Source: Hyperoodon ampullatus (lineage: Eukaryota; Chordata; Mammalia; Artiodactyla; Ziphiidae). From it: a stretch of 64,000 nt of DNA. A model generated the notes under the pieces. The model did no database searches. It saw nothing but the letters and a program-made list of their open reading frames with translations, and was not told the origin of the DNA. The DNA lies in contig OX457074.1 of NCBI GenBank assembly GCA_949752795.1, forward strand, positions 32,597,980 to 32,661,979, written 5' to 3'. Positions 35,701 to 46,929 of the stretch are shown here, one piece after another (the first letter of the stretch is position 1; each line of letters starts with the position of its first letter). The translations under genes were made by a program, and so were the position numbers.

Positions 35701-36145
35701 TGTGCAATATTCTTCTCATTCCTTCCTTGAATGCCACTTTTCCAAGTTTATGGCAGTGGCTGTATCCTTTCCTTCTTTATGCAGGGTGCATTTTTAGCCC
35801 TTTTTAAAAAAACCATCTTCGTATATTTGCTAGATAGTAGAGGAGAGTGATCTGAATTCTCTCCACAACCTTCACCAAGAAATGCATTTTACAATGATTT
35901 TAAACATGGCCAAATAATTTCAAACCTTTTATCATCTTAAAACCTAAACAGTAATCATATTTTTAAAATAGTAAATCAGGTTCTTTACAAAACTGCTAAA
36001 ACAAAACTTCAAAATCCTTTCGATTAAGAGTGAGAATGGAGTAAAAGACCGCAGAAATGGTAAGGACTCTGGAGAAAATGAGTACCTGCCATGGACGGGG
36101 CCAACATTACCTGACCAAATACTTATCCTTTGTAGACAATGCCAT

Positions 36146-36377
36146 TATTATCCTCATTTTTTTTTTTTTTTTTGTGGTACGCGGGCCTCTCACTGCTGTG
36201 GCCTCTCCCGTTGCGAAGCACAGGCTCCGGACGCGCAGGCTCAGCGGCCATGGCTCACGGGCCCAGCCACTGGCATGTGGGATCTTCCCGGACCGGGGCA
36301 TGAACCCGTGTCCCCTGCATCGGCAGGCGGACTCTCAACCACTGCGCCACCAGGGAAGCCCTATTATCCTCATTTTT
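36146..36377 (-). mobile_element. CHR-type SINE, family A, reverse
   Basis: The body is 36162-36360. The direct repeat TATTATCCTCATTTTT is at 36146-36161 and 36362-36377. It has an internal deletion of about 12 bases in the 'cagccgctccgcggcatg' region. Confidence 0.95.
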
Positions 36378-36429
36378 ACAGGTAGAAAACTAAGGTCTGA
36401 GAAGTCTAAATCACTGACTGGCAACCCTG

Positions 36430-36565
36430 TCTGCAAATGAGAATGACCTGGGCCCAATCCCAGAGACTCATTTAATTATTCTGGGATGGGACTTGGGAAT
36501 CAAGCTTTTAAACCTCCCCAGGTGGTCCTAATATACATCCTGAATTGAGAACACCTGTTTACACA
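36430..36565. mobile_element. MER5B-like hAT DNA transposon remnant
   Basis: The text 'gcaaatgagaatgacctggg', 'cccagagactcatttaatta' and 'cctccccaggtggtcctaat' is the central part of the common MER5B-type element ending 'ttgagaacacctg'. Confidence 0.7.
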
Positions 36566-36845
36566 ATGCTACAAAGTCCACAACAGCTGACCAGGATTCA
36601 AACCTAGGTCAACCTGACTGACCACTACACAGCATTAACTCCGAACTCTGGAAACAAGTTTTTAAGAGTTTGTTAACTATTATGACAACTACTCCAAAAG
36701 GTCAACAAATATAAAAGAGCTCAAAATATAAACTGTAATGACAGCTTGGTTAATAAGATTACAAGATATATATAACAAAATTAAAGTAATAAAATAAATG
36801 ACACAAGTTCAGTCCTGGATGGAAACATAAAAGAAAGCCTGTTAC

Positions 36846-36979
36846 CTGTCAGAACCTGGGTGAAACTCTGAAAGCAGGGAAGGTCGTCTACGAAGCTGCT
36901 GCTGCTGCTGTTGCTGCAAGAGCTGTGAGGCCTGACTGACTTCGAGATGAGAAGAACGATAATCAGGGACTGCAAACTC
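36846..36979 (-). CDS. NCOR1: NCOR1 exon 3, residues 37-81
   Basis: The 134-nt exon reads EFAVPDYRSSHLEVSQASQL, then a run of seven glutamines (CAG, CAA, five CAG) at about 36894-36914, then LRRRPSLLSEFHPGSD and two bases of Arg81. Donor GTAAC is at 36841-36845 and acceptor ACTAG at 36980-36984. The CAG run may vary in length between individuals or species. Confidence 0.98.
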
Positions 36980-37197
36980 CTAGTGGTAAAATAATCATAA
37001 ACTAATTATTAACCAAGAAGTGAAAAGCATCATGAAACCAAACCAAGGACAAATGAACAAAGGCAGTTATGGTCCACTAAGTATGGGAAGAAGCAGCAAT
37101 GATTTCAATCCTTCACTGATTTAACTCTTTCCCATAACCTAAAACAATCAACATTAACTATATATCATTCAAAAGAATTCAAAATGAGATTTCCTGT

Positions 37198-37899
37198 TCA
37201 ACCTATATATTTTTTTTAATTTTTAAAAATTTACTTATTTATTTATGGGGGTACTGGGTCTTCATTGCTGCACGTGGGCTTTCTCTATTTGTGGCGAGCG
37301 GGGGCTACTCTTGGTTGCGGTGCAGGGGCTTCTCATTGTGGTGGCTTCTCTTGTTGCAGAGCACGGGCTCTAGGCTCACGCGGGCTTCAGTAGTTGCAGC
37401 ACACGGGCTCAGTAGTTGTGGCTCGTGGGCTCTAGAGTGCAGGCTCAGTAGTTGTGGAGTACAGGTTTAGCTGCTCTGCAGCATGTGGGATCTTCCCAGA
37501 CCGGGGCTCCAACCCGTGTCCCCTGCAGTGGCAGGCAGATTCTTTTTTTTTTTTAATATATTTATTTATTTTATTTATTTATTTTTGGCTGCATTGGGTC
37601 TTTGTTGCTGCGTGTGGGCTTTCTCTAGTTGCGCCAAGTGGGGGCTACTCTTCATTGTGGTGTGCAGGCTTCTCATTGCAGTGGCTTCTCTTGTCACAGA
37701 GAACGGGCTCTAGCCTCGCAGCCTTCAGTAGTTGTGGCACACGGGCTTAGTCGCTACGCAGCATGTGCAATCGTCCCGGGCCAGGGCTCGAACCCGTGTC
37801 CCCCGCATTGGCAGGCGGATTCTTAACCACTGCACCACCAGGGAAGCCTGACAGGCAGATTCTTAACCACTGCGCTACCAGGGAAGTCTCAACCTATAT
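37198..37899 (-). mobile_element. CHR-type SINE, family B, reverse, split by a second SINE
   Basis: Outer element 37209-37888, with the direct repeat TCAACCTATAT at 37198-37208 and 37889-37899. It is broken near its head at 37545 and resumes at 37852 as 'caggcagattcttaaccact'. Confidence 0.95.
37532..37864 (-). mobile_element. CHR-type SINE, family B, nested in a SINE of the same family
   Basis: Inner element 37545-37851 in the same orientation as its host. The direct repeat CAGGCAGATTCTT is taken from the host SINE: 37532-37544 and 37852-37864. Confidence 0.95.
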
Positions 37900-38219
37900 T
37901 TGATTTATTCTTTTAATAACATATCACAATAACTCCTAATCTATATTATTCACATAATAAGGTCTCAAACCTTTGTGTTCAATATGAAATCCTAAAAAGC
38001 ATTCTTATCTTAAATTTAAAGTGGGTAAGCTGGAAGGGACACAGAAGCCATCTAGTTAAATCCACATATATTTACAAATGAAGAAACAGAAGTCTAGAAA
38101 ATCAACCTGCTAGTTAAGAGTAATAGTTTTTCCATCATTCTAGGTGGGTGTTTTATGTTTGTTTTTCTACTTTTCTTTTGTTGACTTTTTGTTGAAAAGG
38201 TCAAAGCTTCTTTTGAAAA

Positions 38220-38815
38220 GATATTAACAATCACAAACAGATAAACACAGAATTACCAAATAACCCAGGAATTCCACTCCTAGGTATACAGACAAACTAA
38301 AAGCATATGTCCACACACAAAAATTTGTACAAATTGTCAAAGCAGCATTATTCACAATAGCCAAAAAGAAGACAGAATCCAAATGTCCACCGACTCATAC
38401 ATAGATAAACAGCATGATATATCTGTACAATGGAATAGTATTCGGCCATTTAAAAAATGAAGTACTAATACATGCTACAAAATAGTTGAACCTAGAAAAC
38501 ATAATGCTAAGTTAAAAAAAAAAAGAGATTCAGAAGCCACATATGATTCCATTTGCATGAAATGTCTACAAGATGCAAATCAAGAGACAGAAGGTAGATT
38601 AGTGGTTGTCGGGGATGGAGGGAAGACAGGAATTGCGGCTGACTATTATGTATGGGGTTCAATTTTGGGTGATGGAAAAGTTCTAGAATTAAATAAGGGT
38701 AATGGTAGCCCAGCATAGTGAATATATGAAAAACCACTATATTATATATACACTTTAAAATGGTGAATTTTATGTTATATGAATTATATATCACCAAAAG
38801 TTTAGAAAATCATAA
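38220..38815 (+). mobile_element. L1 3' end fragment
   Basis: ORF2 C-terminal text ('gaattccactcctaggtata', 'cagcattattcacaatagcc') passes into the 3' UTR ('gatggaaaagttctagaatt', 'acactttaaaatggtgaatt'). Confidence 0.9.
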
Positions 38816-40450
38816 ACAGATAAAGTAGAGCTGGCCAGACTGAAACATGGAGTAGGATAGGCGGTCCAGAACCTTTCAGCAGAAGCAAATAAAAGTAAAA
38901 AGATTATCTCATACACAGTCTATGAAAATGTATCAGGTACAAAGTTGAAAATATAAACAAGAAAAAACACTGAAGACAAAATCATTTTTTAAAAAAAGTA
39001 TGTCAAAACTCAAAAAATAAAGAATTTACATCCAAAGAAATAGACAAGATTAAGTGAAAGTGAAAAAGGACACAAAAGTATTAAAAATATCCTCAAAAAG
39101 AACCAAATAGCAATTAAAGAAATTAAAAAGTTGATCACTGAAATTAAACAATAGTAGAACAGACAGAGGTGAAGGGCAAATGCAAGCAAAGACAGGACTG
39201 AGGAATTCTCTCATAACACAGTAGAGCACAAAGATACAGAAATTACAGAAGTTAGAAATGGCAGCTACAGTAAAAGGTTCCAACATTCAATATCCACAGG
39301 TGAGAGGCAATATTCTAAGAATAATAGAATAGCATTTCTCAGAAGTTAAAAAAGACATAGACCTCAGATTTAAAAGGGCCTAAGAGAAAAGTTGAGCAGA
39401 TTTTAAAAATAAATCCACACTGGACGTATCAAAATCTTAGAAAACAAAAGATGAAGAGAAAACTCTACTACTAGTCATAAGAAATAAAAAATTGGTTTCC
39501 TACAAAGTAAGAAGGATCATAATAAAAGCAGACTTCTCATCAGCAACACTGAACAGAACGAAACACAAATACATATTCCAAGTTCAGAGGAAAACAAATT
39601 TGAACCTACAAATTCAGTAACCAAATCATCGTTCAAGTTTTAGGACTACAAACTTTTCAGAATTCAGGAACTCAGAAAATCCACCAGTGACAGTGTCTCT
39701 GAAAGAATTCCTAAAGGATGCACCTAGCAAGACAAATGAAGAGTAAGGAGCAAAATAAAAGAAACAATAGTGCACTTCTGCTTCCAGCTATGAGCAAGTA
39801 ACACTGTCCAGACTACATTCCCACAGTAAACAGCAAAAAAAAAACTGGACAAAGTGTAGGAATTCCTTTCAGACATTGGACAACAGGCTGCACAGGACCT
39901 GACCTCTGAGAAAAGTGACACAAATAGGGGAGTCCTAGCATAATCCAGGCTTTCTGCCTGGAGATGATTTCCAAACTGAATCCAAACGGTGCCCCAGAAT
40001 CCTATTCATTGAAGAAGCAACCATACTAGTTTGGGAAAGCCAGATAGAATTTCTGGAGACTTCCAGAGAGGAAGGAGTTACATAGAGAAATATTTCCTGA
40101 AATATGAATTTGTGTTCCCTTAAGTGTTTGGCTGAATTCCAATCTGAAATGCATAGGGAGAGCATAGCCCAGTCTTTAAAGGCTGAACTAAGAACAACTT
40201 CTGAAGGAAGAACTGTTAGAAGGAATGATAAAACAAACAATTCCCAGAGCTCACACAGGGCCAGACCTCGTTCAAATTTCCTCCAGCCAGAGACAAGAAA
40301 TCTCACTGGATACACGAGATATTCAGTAGATAGCCCAGAAGAGGCAAGTTCAGAATTGGAGGATAAATTAGACCTACAATAAAGACTATTCTAAACTTGC
40401 CTTAAGAGTGTTTAAAAATAAAGCTCAAAAGTAACTTCACTGCCTACCAA
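38816..40450 (+). mobile_element. Probable old L1 5' or internal region
   Basis: A-rich text such as 'gcagacttctcatcagcaac...gaacagaacg' is typical of old L1M internal sequence. Frames at 39935-40315 (minus) and 40104-40382 (plus) lie here and lack any recognised domain. Confidence 0.55.
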
Positions 40451-43330
40451 AAGGAATCCAACCTTCTTTAAAGGAATACAGCAAAATCCAGCAATGTTCA
40501 TATTCTAATCAAAAATTAAAAATCCAATGCCTGCAATGATAATTTCACAGGATGAAATTAACAGTAGGTTGGAAACTGCAGAAGAAAAGATCACTGAACA
40601 TGAAACCATAGCAAAATGAAGCAAATGGGTAAAAAAATGGGGGGGGGGGGGGCGGGCGTGGGGAAGACCAGAGGTCCAATAACCTGTAGGATAAAATAAT
40701 ATAGGAGTAACTGGTGTCTCAGAAGGAAACTAGGAGTATACCTGAAGAAATAATGGCTGAATATTGCCCAAATTTTATGAAAATGATGAATACACAGAGG
40801 CAGGAAGCTCAGTGAATACTAAAGACAGTAACATATACATTCAAAAAGCACAACAAAGGCACATCATAATCAACTGCTGAAAACCAGTGATAAAGAGAGA
40901 AATCTTAAAAGTAACCAGAGGGGGAAAAAGATATATTTAAATAAACAAAGATAAGAATAAGCAAAGACTTCTGGTCAGAAGCCAAACAGGTCAGAGTACA
41001 ATGAATTACATCTCTTAAAACGCTGAAAGAAAATAACTGTCAACCTAGAATTCTATATCCAGTGAAAGCATTCTTCAAAACTCAAGTTGAAGTAAACTTT
41101 TTCAGGTAAATAAAAGCTGAGCAAGTTCACTGCCAAAAGACCCACACTAAAAGAAATGATGCTCTTCAGGCAGGAAGAAAATGTAGCAAAAGGAAACCTG
41201 AATATATACAAAGAAGTGAAAGGAGTCAGAAATCACATATATGTAGGCAATTATATAATAGAAGGGAGAAAATAATATGGACAGAAATCAGCAAAATACA
41301 AAAAAAGTTAAAAATGGATGAAACTAAAGCTAGTTCTTCAAGGAAAAGAACCTATTAAACTGATAAACCTCTAACTAGACTAATAAAGAAAAAAAGGAAA
41401 AAAACACTTATAACACAAGGAATGACATCACAACAGATCTAAAAGACACTGAAACAATAAGGAAATAGTATGACAAATCACGGCAATAAATTTAGTATCT
41501 TGAACAACAAAATACCCAAACTGACTCAAGAAAAAGTAAAGAATCTGAATTATAACTGTTAAAAAAATTGAGTTAATAATTTATCAATTAAATTCTTCCC
41601 ACAAAGAAAATTCTAGGTCCAAATGGCTTAGATTCTATCACATATCTAAGGAAGAAAACAATACCAATCCTACAATGACTCTTTAAGAAAATACACCGGG
41701 AGGAAACACTTCCCAAGCTAATAACCTTCCTAATGGTGAAAGGCTGAATGCTTTCCTCTTAAGATCAGAAACCAGGCAAGGATGTTCACTTTCACCCCTT
41801 CTATTCAACACTGTACTAGGTATTCTAGCCAGTGCAATAAGGAAGAAAGGGAACAGACTTCTAGTTTGGAAAGAGAGAAGCAAAGCTGTCTTTATGCTCA
41901 GGTTACAGGATCACATACATAGAAAATCCTATGAAATCCATAAAAAAGCAAGTAGAAGTAGCAAGTAAGTTTGCAGGATAGAAGATAAATATACATAGCA
42001 GCAATGAACAACTGAAAACTGAAATTCAAAAATAAGTACCAGTAACAATCACATTAAAAATATTACATATTTAAGAATAAATGTGACAACAGATGTACAT
42101 GACCTGTACACTGAAAACTACCAAACATTACTAAGCAAAATTAAGGCAGACCTGCATAAATGGAGAGATATACCATGTTCATGGACCAGAACATTCAAAG
42201 TTGTCAATTCTCTCCCAAATTAATCTCTAGATTCAATACAGTCTCAATCAAAATCCCAGCAAGCTTTTTTGTAGACATTGACAAGTTGATTCTAAAATGC
42301 GAAGGCTCTAGAATATCCAAAACAACAATTCAGGAAAGAATCACACTACTTAATTTCAGGGTATTATAAAGCTGTAATAATCAAGACAGTGTGCAGTGCT
42401 TTATTAAAAGATTAAATGTTCGTTTACAGAGAAAAATCATAGATGTGAGATAAAGAAAGACAAAACATGTCAGTGTAGAGAGAACAGAAATACACTCACA
42501 TATATATGATCAACTGATTTTCAATGAAAATGCCAAAGCAATTCAGTGAGGAAAGGATAATCTTTTCAACAAATGATTTCTAGAACAACTGAATACCCAC
42601 ATGCAAAACAATGGCTTCAACCCTTACTTCACACCATAAACAAAATGTAATTCAAAATAGATCAGACTTAAATGTAACAACCTAAAGTTTTAAAGCCTCT
42701 AAGAAGAAAACATAGAAGAAAATCTTAGTGACCTTGAGTTTGGCAAAAAACTTCTCAAATATGACACAAAAAGCAAGAAACATTAAAGACAAAACTTAAT
42801 AAAATGGACTTGATAAGATTAAAAACATATCTCCCAAGGATACCATAAGAAAAGAAGGCAAAGCTTCTTTATGTAATCTAGTAGATACAGCTAATACATA
42901 GATACGTATTTCCTAAACAATTTTATTTGTAATAACCAAAATCTGGAATAAGTGACTGGATAAACAAATTATGGTATATCCATACCCAGCAATAAAAAGA
43001 AATTAATTACCAAGATGCACCAGAACATGGATAAACCTCAAAAGTATTATGAGACAGAAAAGAAGCCATTGACAAAAGAGTTCATGTGAAACTCAAGACA
43101 AAGGTAATCTGTTATGACAGAAAGCAGACCACAGTTTCCTGGGAGTTGAGGTTTGTGGGAAGTGGGGGAGGAGGCCTGACCTGGACGGGGCACAAGGGAA
43201 CTTTCCAGGGTGATAGAAATTTTTTCTTTCTTCATTTTGGTGGTGGTTTTACGGTTGTATGAATCTCGTCAAAATGTACACATATAATAAAATTTTATTA
43301 TATATAAACTAAATCCCAAAGTCGATTTAA
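40451..43330 (+). mobile_element. Long L1 copy, internal region to 3' UTR
   Basis: In order: 'ctagaattctatatccagtg', 'aaagaaatgatgctcttcag', 'actgataaacctctaactag', the RT region with 'accaggcaaggatgttcact', the peptide FSPKLISRFNTVSIKIPASF, ORF2 C-terminal text, then a 3' UTR ('gtatgaatctcgtcaaaatg'). Nearly 3 kb but with many stops. A G-run lies at 40640-40653. Confidence 0.85.
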
Positions 43331-43832
43331 AAAAAAAAGAAAGACAGCAGCAGCAACAATAATCTAGGAAATTAGTAATCAGATGAATAGCACTGGGGCA
43401 GGAAGGACACACAACCAAAACTCAGCACCTAACCATGTAAGAATCCTCAATCTAGCAGTAGAAAGTGACTTCTTCAACCAAAAAAGGACATCTACAAAAA
43501 AAATGCGACTAATATTATACTTAATAGTGAAAGACTGAATGTTTCCCTAAACAGAAACAAGGTAAGGATGTCCCTTCTCACTTTGTAATCATGACCATGC
43601 TTTAAAGGAGTCCTCGGTAGTACCCAGTAGTACTCAACTATATTTGCTGGTAAGTGTGCTTTCTTGTTCTCCGAAATGACCATTTCATCCCTCCCTTCTC
43701 TTTTCTTCAAAGCCCTTACACCCCCGTCCCTGGCGCACTCTAAGCTGATAATTTCACTTATTTTATTTTTCACAAGGTAAAACAATCATGCAGACTCATC
43801 TTCCTACCATCAAATCTCTCAAGAAGGCAGAG

Positions 43833-43907
43833 GTTCTTTAATATATCACAAATAATACCAGTAGCTACATAGAGTAAACACACATATAGAAAACCTTAGC
43901 ACAGGAC
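43833..43907 (+). repeat. Local direct duplication, copy 1
   Basis: The text 'atatcacaaataataccagt' and following bases recur at 44655-44725 with high similarity. The two copies stand on either side of the start-codon exon. Confidence 0.8.
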
Positions 43908-44283
43908 CTGGCTCTCACTCAAGAGAGGCCAAGTCATCCGGCCAGCTTAATACTCAACCAGAACTTGGCACATAAACAGAGGTCTTAACTTAGAAACTCT
44001 AGGCAATTGATTCTTCTCTATCCATCAACAACTCCTACAATCAGAAGCAGAGACATGTTCACCTCCTGAAATCTGGCATAAAGTCACAATAAGAAGATAA
44101 ATATAATTAATCCCTAACCTTTGGTCCCCCACCTTTGAGAATGGTTCTTGCCATTAAAAAACATATATAACAATTATATATATATATAATTGTATTTGGT
44201 TTCTGACCAACAAATGTATTAAATGGGAAAAGTAAAGAAAAACACAAAATACATATGCAACTTGCATAATAGCTGTTCCTTAC

Positions 44284-44391
44284 CTGCTGGTGACGGGTGC
44301 TGGGAAAGGTGTACTGAACAGAGTGGGGAGGATAACGACTTTGCTCTGTGCTGAATGCTCCTTGGTTGGGAGGATAACCTGAACTTGACAT
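44284..44391 (-). CDS. NCOR1: NCOR1 exon 2 coding part, start codon, residues 1-36
   Basis: The ATG is at 44389-44391 (minus), followed by MSSSGYPPNQGAFSTEQSRY through FPSTRHQQ. Donor GTAAGG is at 44278-44283. The start is chosen because it matches the known NCOR1 N-terminus and has A at -3. An in-frame GTG further up is ruled out because a TGA stands in frame at 44425-44427. Exon acceptor TTTAG is at 44462-44466. Confidence 0.98.
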
Positions 44392-44461
44392 TATCAGTAA
44401 AGAAGTCCTCACCAGGTTGTGAGATCAAGTGCAACAAACAATCATGCTTCTAGGAAATCAC
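44392..44461 (-). promoter_or_regulatory. NCOR1: NCOR1 5' UTR part of exon 2, with a short upstream ORF
   Basis: Seventy bases of leader precede the start codon. An upstream ATG at 44443-44445 opens a 6-codon frame (MIVCCT) closed by TGA at 44425-44427, in the same frame as the main ORF and 33 bases ahead of its ATG. Whether it is translated is unknown. Confidence 0.85.
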
Positions 44462-44654
44462 CTAAACAGGATGGGGAAAGAAAAGAATTGATAAGTACTA
44501 AAGCACCAGGTGTGCTTCTAATAACACAACTACAGCTACATAAACAAAACCACTATTATCAGTAAAAGCTTTCTCTCATGTTACTTACTTAATATAATAG
44601 AAGTTACTGGGGCTTTAAAAACACCAATGGGTCTTTTCCTCTATACTTAAAAAA

Positions 44655-44725
44655 GTTTCTTTAACATATCACAAATAATACCAGTAGCTACATAAAGTGA
44701 ACACACATAAAATCTTAGCTCAGGA
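44655..44725 (+). repeat. Local direct duplication, copy 2
   Basis: Matches 43833-43907 at nearly nine bases in ten, with a 5-base gap near its right end. It lies about 190 bases upstream of exon 2 in gene orientation. Confidence 0.8.
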
Positions 44726-45512
44726 GCCAGCACATAGCAACTGCTCAGTAAACATCCTTCTTTCAATAAATATCTGAAACACAAATATTACATATTACAA
44801 AAACAAAAATCTTGGCTGTAAATTTGGGGGTTGTGAAAAAGTCAATTGTTAAAAGGATTCAAGAGTATTTATAAGGTAAGCATTTGTGCAGAGGAAATAT
44901 TCTTTATTAAATAATTCTGCCCCAAAATGATAGCCTAAGAAGGCATTAGGGATAGAAAAGCTTTCAAGGAAGAACAAAGTGAGCCTATCACTTCAAGAAA
45001 AACAACTGCCAAATTTTTTTTGAAAATGAGGATTTTGGAAAAAATTCCACCTGCCACCATGAGCCTGACGGCTTCCCCACATTTGAAGACTTTTCTGGCA
45101 AGACTGGTGGTGGTATTAACAAGTGTGAGTTTTTGATATTACATAATGAAATCTGAAGATCTGCATAACTCAATGAATCAATATTTTCCAAATGACCAAT
45201 ACAGAATTACAAAATAAGGCGTGAATGAAATATTTATTTAAAGTACAAAACATTTTACCACAGTTAAATAAATAGGCGCAAGACAAACCAATAAGTGTTT
45301 AATGTGACAGAATATGAAAGGTTTACTAATATGGTTTCAGATTCTACACAGTAACTAACCTTTAAAAATTTACCATTTGTCTGGTTTGGGTGTGATATCA
45401 AAGAATATCCAAAATTATGTTAAAAGGCTATTAAAATACCCCCTCCCTTTTCTAAATACATGTCTACCTGAGGTTAGCTTTTCTTCATAAATTTCCAACA
45501 AAACAACATACT

Positions 45513-45848
45513 GGGGCTTCCCCTGGTGGCACGGTGGTTAAGAATCTGCCTGCCAATGCAGGGGACACCAGTTCAAACCCTGGCCTGGGAAGATCCCACA
45601 TGCCGCAGAGCAACTAAGCCCATGAGCCACAACTACTGAGCCTGCGCTCTAGAGCCTGAGAGCCACAACTACTCAGCCGCGAGCCACAACTACTGAGCCT
45701 GCGCACGTAAAGTCCATGCTCCTCAACAATAGAAGCCACCGCAATGAGAAGCCCACGCACCGCACCAAAGAATGGCCCCCGCTCGCCCCAACTAGAGAAA
45801 GCCGCGCAAAGCAACGAAGAACCAAAGCAGCCAAAAATAAATAAATAA
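45513..45848 (+). mobile_element. CHR-type SINE, family B (long)
   Basis: Head 'ggcttcccctggtggcacgg', 'ccacaactactgagcc' repeats, end 'aaagcagccaaaaataaata'. Another SINE is inserted directly after its tail. A clear flanking repeat was not found. Confidence 0.93.
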
Positions 45849-46074
45849 AGTAAATGTAGGGCTTCCCTGGTGGCGCAGTGGTTGAGAGTCCGCCTGCCGG
45901 TGCAGCGGACGCGGGTTCGTGCCCCGGTCCGGGAGGATCCCGCGTGCCGCAGAGCGGCTGGGCCCGTGAGCCATGGCCGCTGGGCCTGCGCGTCCGGAGC
46001 CTGTGCTCCGCAACGGGAGGGGCCACAGCAGTGAGAGGCCCGCGTACCGGAAAAAAAAAAAAAAAGTAAATGTA
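45849..46074 (+). mobile_element. CHR-type SINE, family A
   Basis: The body is 45859-46064. The direct repeat AGTAAATGTA is at 45849-45858 and 46065-46074. It landed at the tail of the long SINE. The 183-residue minus frame is a translation through both SINEs. Confidence 0.95.
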
Positions 46075-46319
46075 TATATATAAAAAAATAACATTGCAAG
46101 ATTGAATGCAGAAGCAGAAATGAGAAACAAGCTACCTTCTTTTCAGATACAGAAGAGGTCTGCAAAAATGTAAAACAATGCCACTCTTCTCATCAAATTT
46201 TTTGTTATATTTTGGAAAATACTTATTAAAATGTTATTTACGTTAAGATTTGGGTTTATATTATTTTTAAATAAATATTTTTTAAATTTCCCCATTTTAA
46301 TATCTAATATGGTAAATAT

Positions 46320-46435
46320 CAACATATATAACCCACATAAGCAAAAGCTCTTTGGAGTCCCAAATAATTTTTAAGAGTATAAAAGGAGTCTTGAGGCCAA
46401 AAAGTTTGATGACCACTGGCCTAGAGAATCAGGTC
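46320..46435. mobile_element. Probable hAT-type DNA transposon remnant
   Basis: The text 'ctctttggagtcccaaataa' and 'gaggccaaaaagtttgatga...ccactgg' resembles the end of a common MER-type hAT element. Family not decided. Confidence 0.45.
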
Positions 46436-46929
46436 ATCTTTAGATTGACTAGCATTAGTGCCCTACAGAGGCAGGTCACACCAGGTCCCTGCACTCCTTC
46501 TACCCTGCACTCCTAGAAACTCTGGCCCTGTTAAGGTGTGGCTTTGACATGATGTTACGTCAAGTGAACTACTCTACTGGACCCGGGTTGTACCAATCAT
46601 ATCCCCCTCCAGGAATCTGAATTGAGAACGTTAGCTATTGCAAAGTGGCCAGAGTAGGAGTCAAGGTGAGCCAGGGCATGTGCCAGAGAAGTTACAGGGG
46701 GGCAGAGGACGCCAGTCCAGACACAGACCAGAACAGGAGCAGAGAGAAGTGGAGCCCAGAGACCTCGAAGGCCCCCCCGGGACACACTGGGAACTGCCTA
46801 GGCTCACACTCCTTGAATCAGCCCCCACGAGAAGGCGCTGTATTTCTTTCTTTCTCCTTGGATACCTGTTAAACTGCCTACATAGTCTCACAGTAAGTCC
46901 TCTTTGCTTAATGCAGGTGGAGTAGGTTT

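Larger units (their letters stand above)
29445..36845 (-). other. NCOR1 intron 3
   Basis: The 7.4-kb intron holds SINEs at 29911, 30861 with a nested copy at 31194, 33786 and 36162, L1 pieces at 30480-30860 and 31430-31640, the GCSH retrocopy, an unassigned T-rich stretch at 34150-35700 and a MER5B-like relic at 36430-36565. Confidence 0.88.
36980..44283 (-). other. NCOR1 intron 2
   Basis: The 7.3-kb intron contains a long SINE with another inserted in it (37209-37888), L1 material over 38220-43330, and little else recognisable at 43330-44283 except one arm of a local duplication (43833-43907) and a (TA)n patch near 44168-44192. Confidence 0.88.

Noticed and set aside
45614..46165. 183-residue minus-strand frame, the longest in the window
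   Set aside because: It runs through two adjacent SINEs and contains SINE peptides only.
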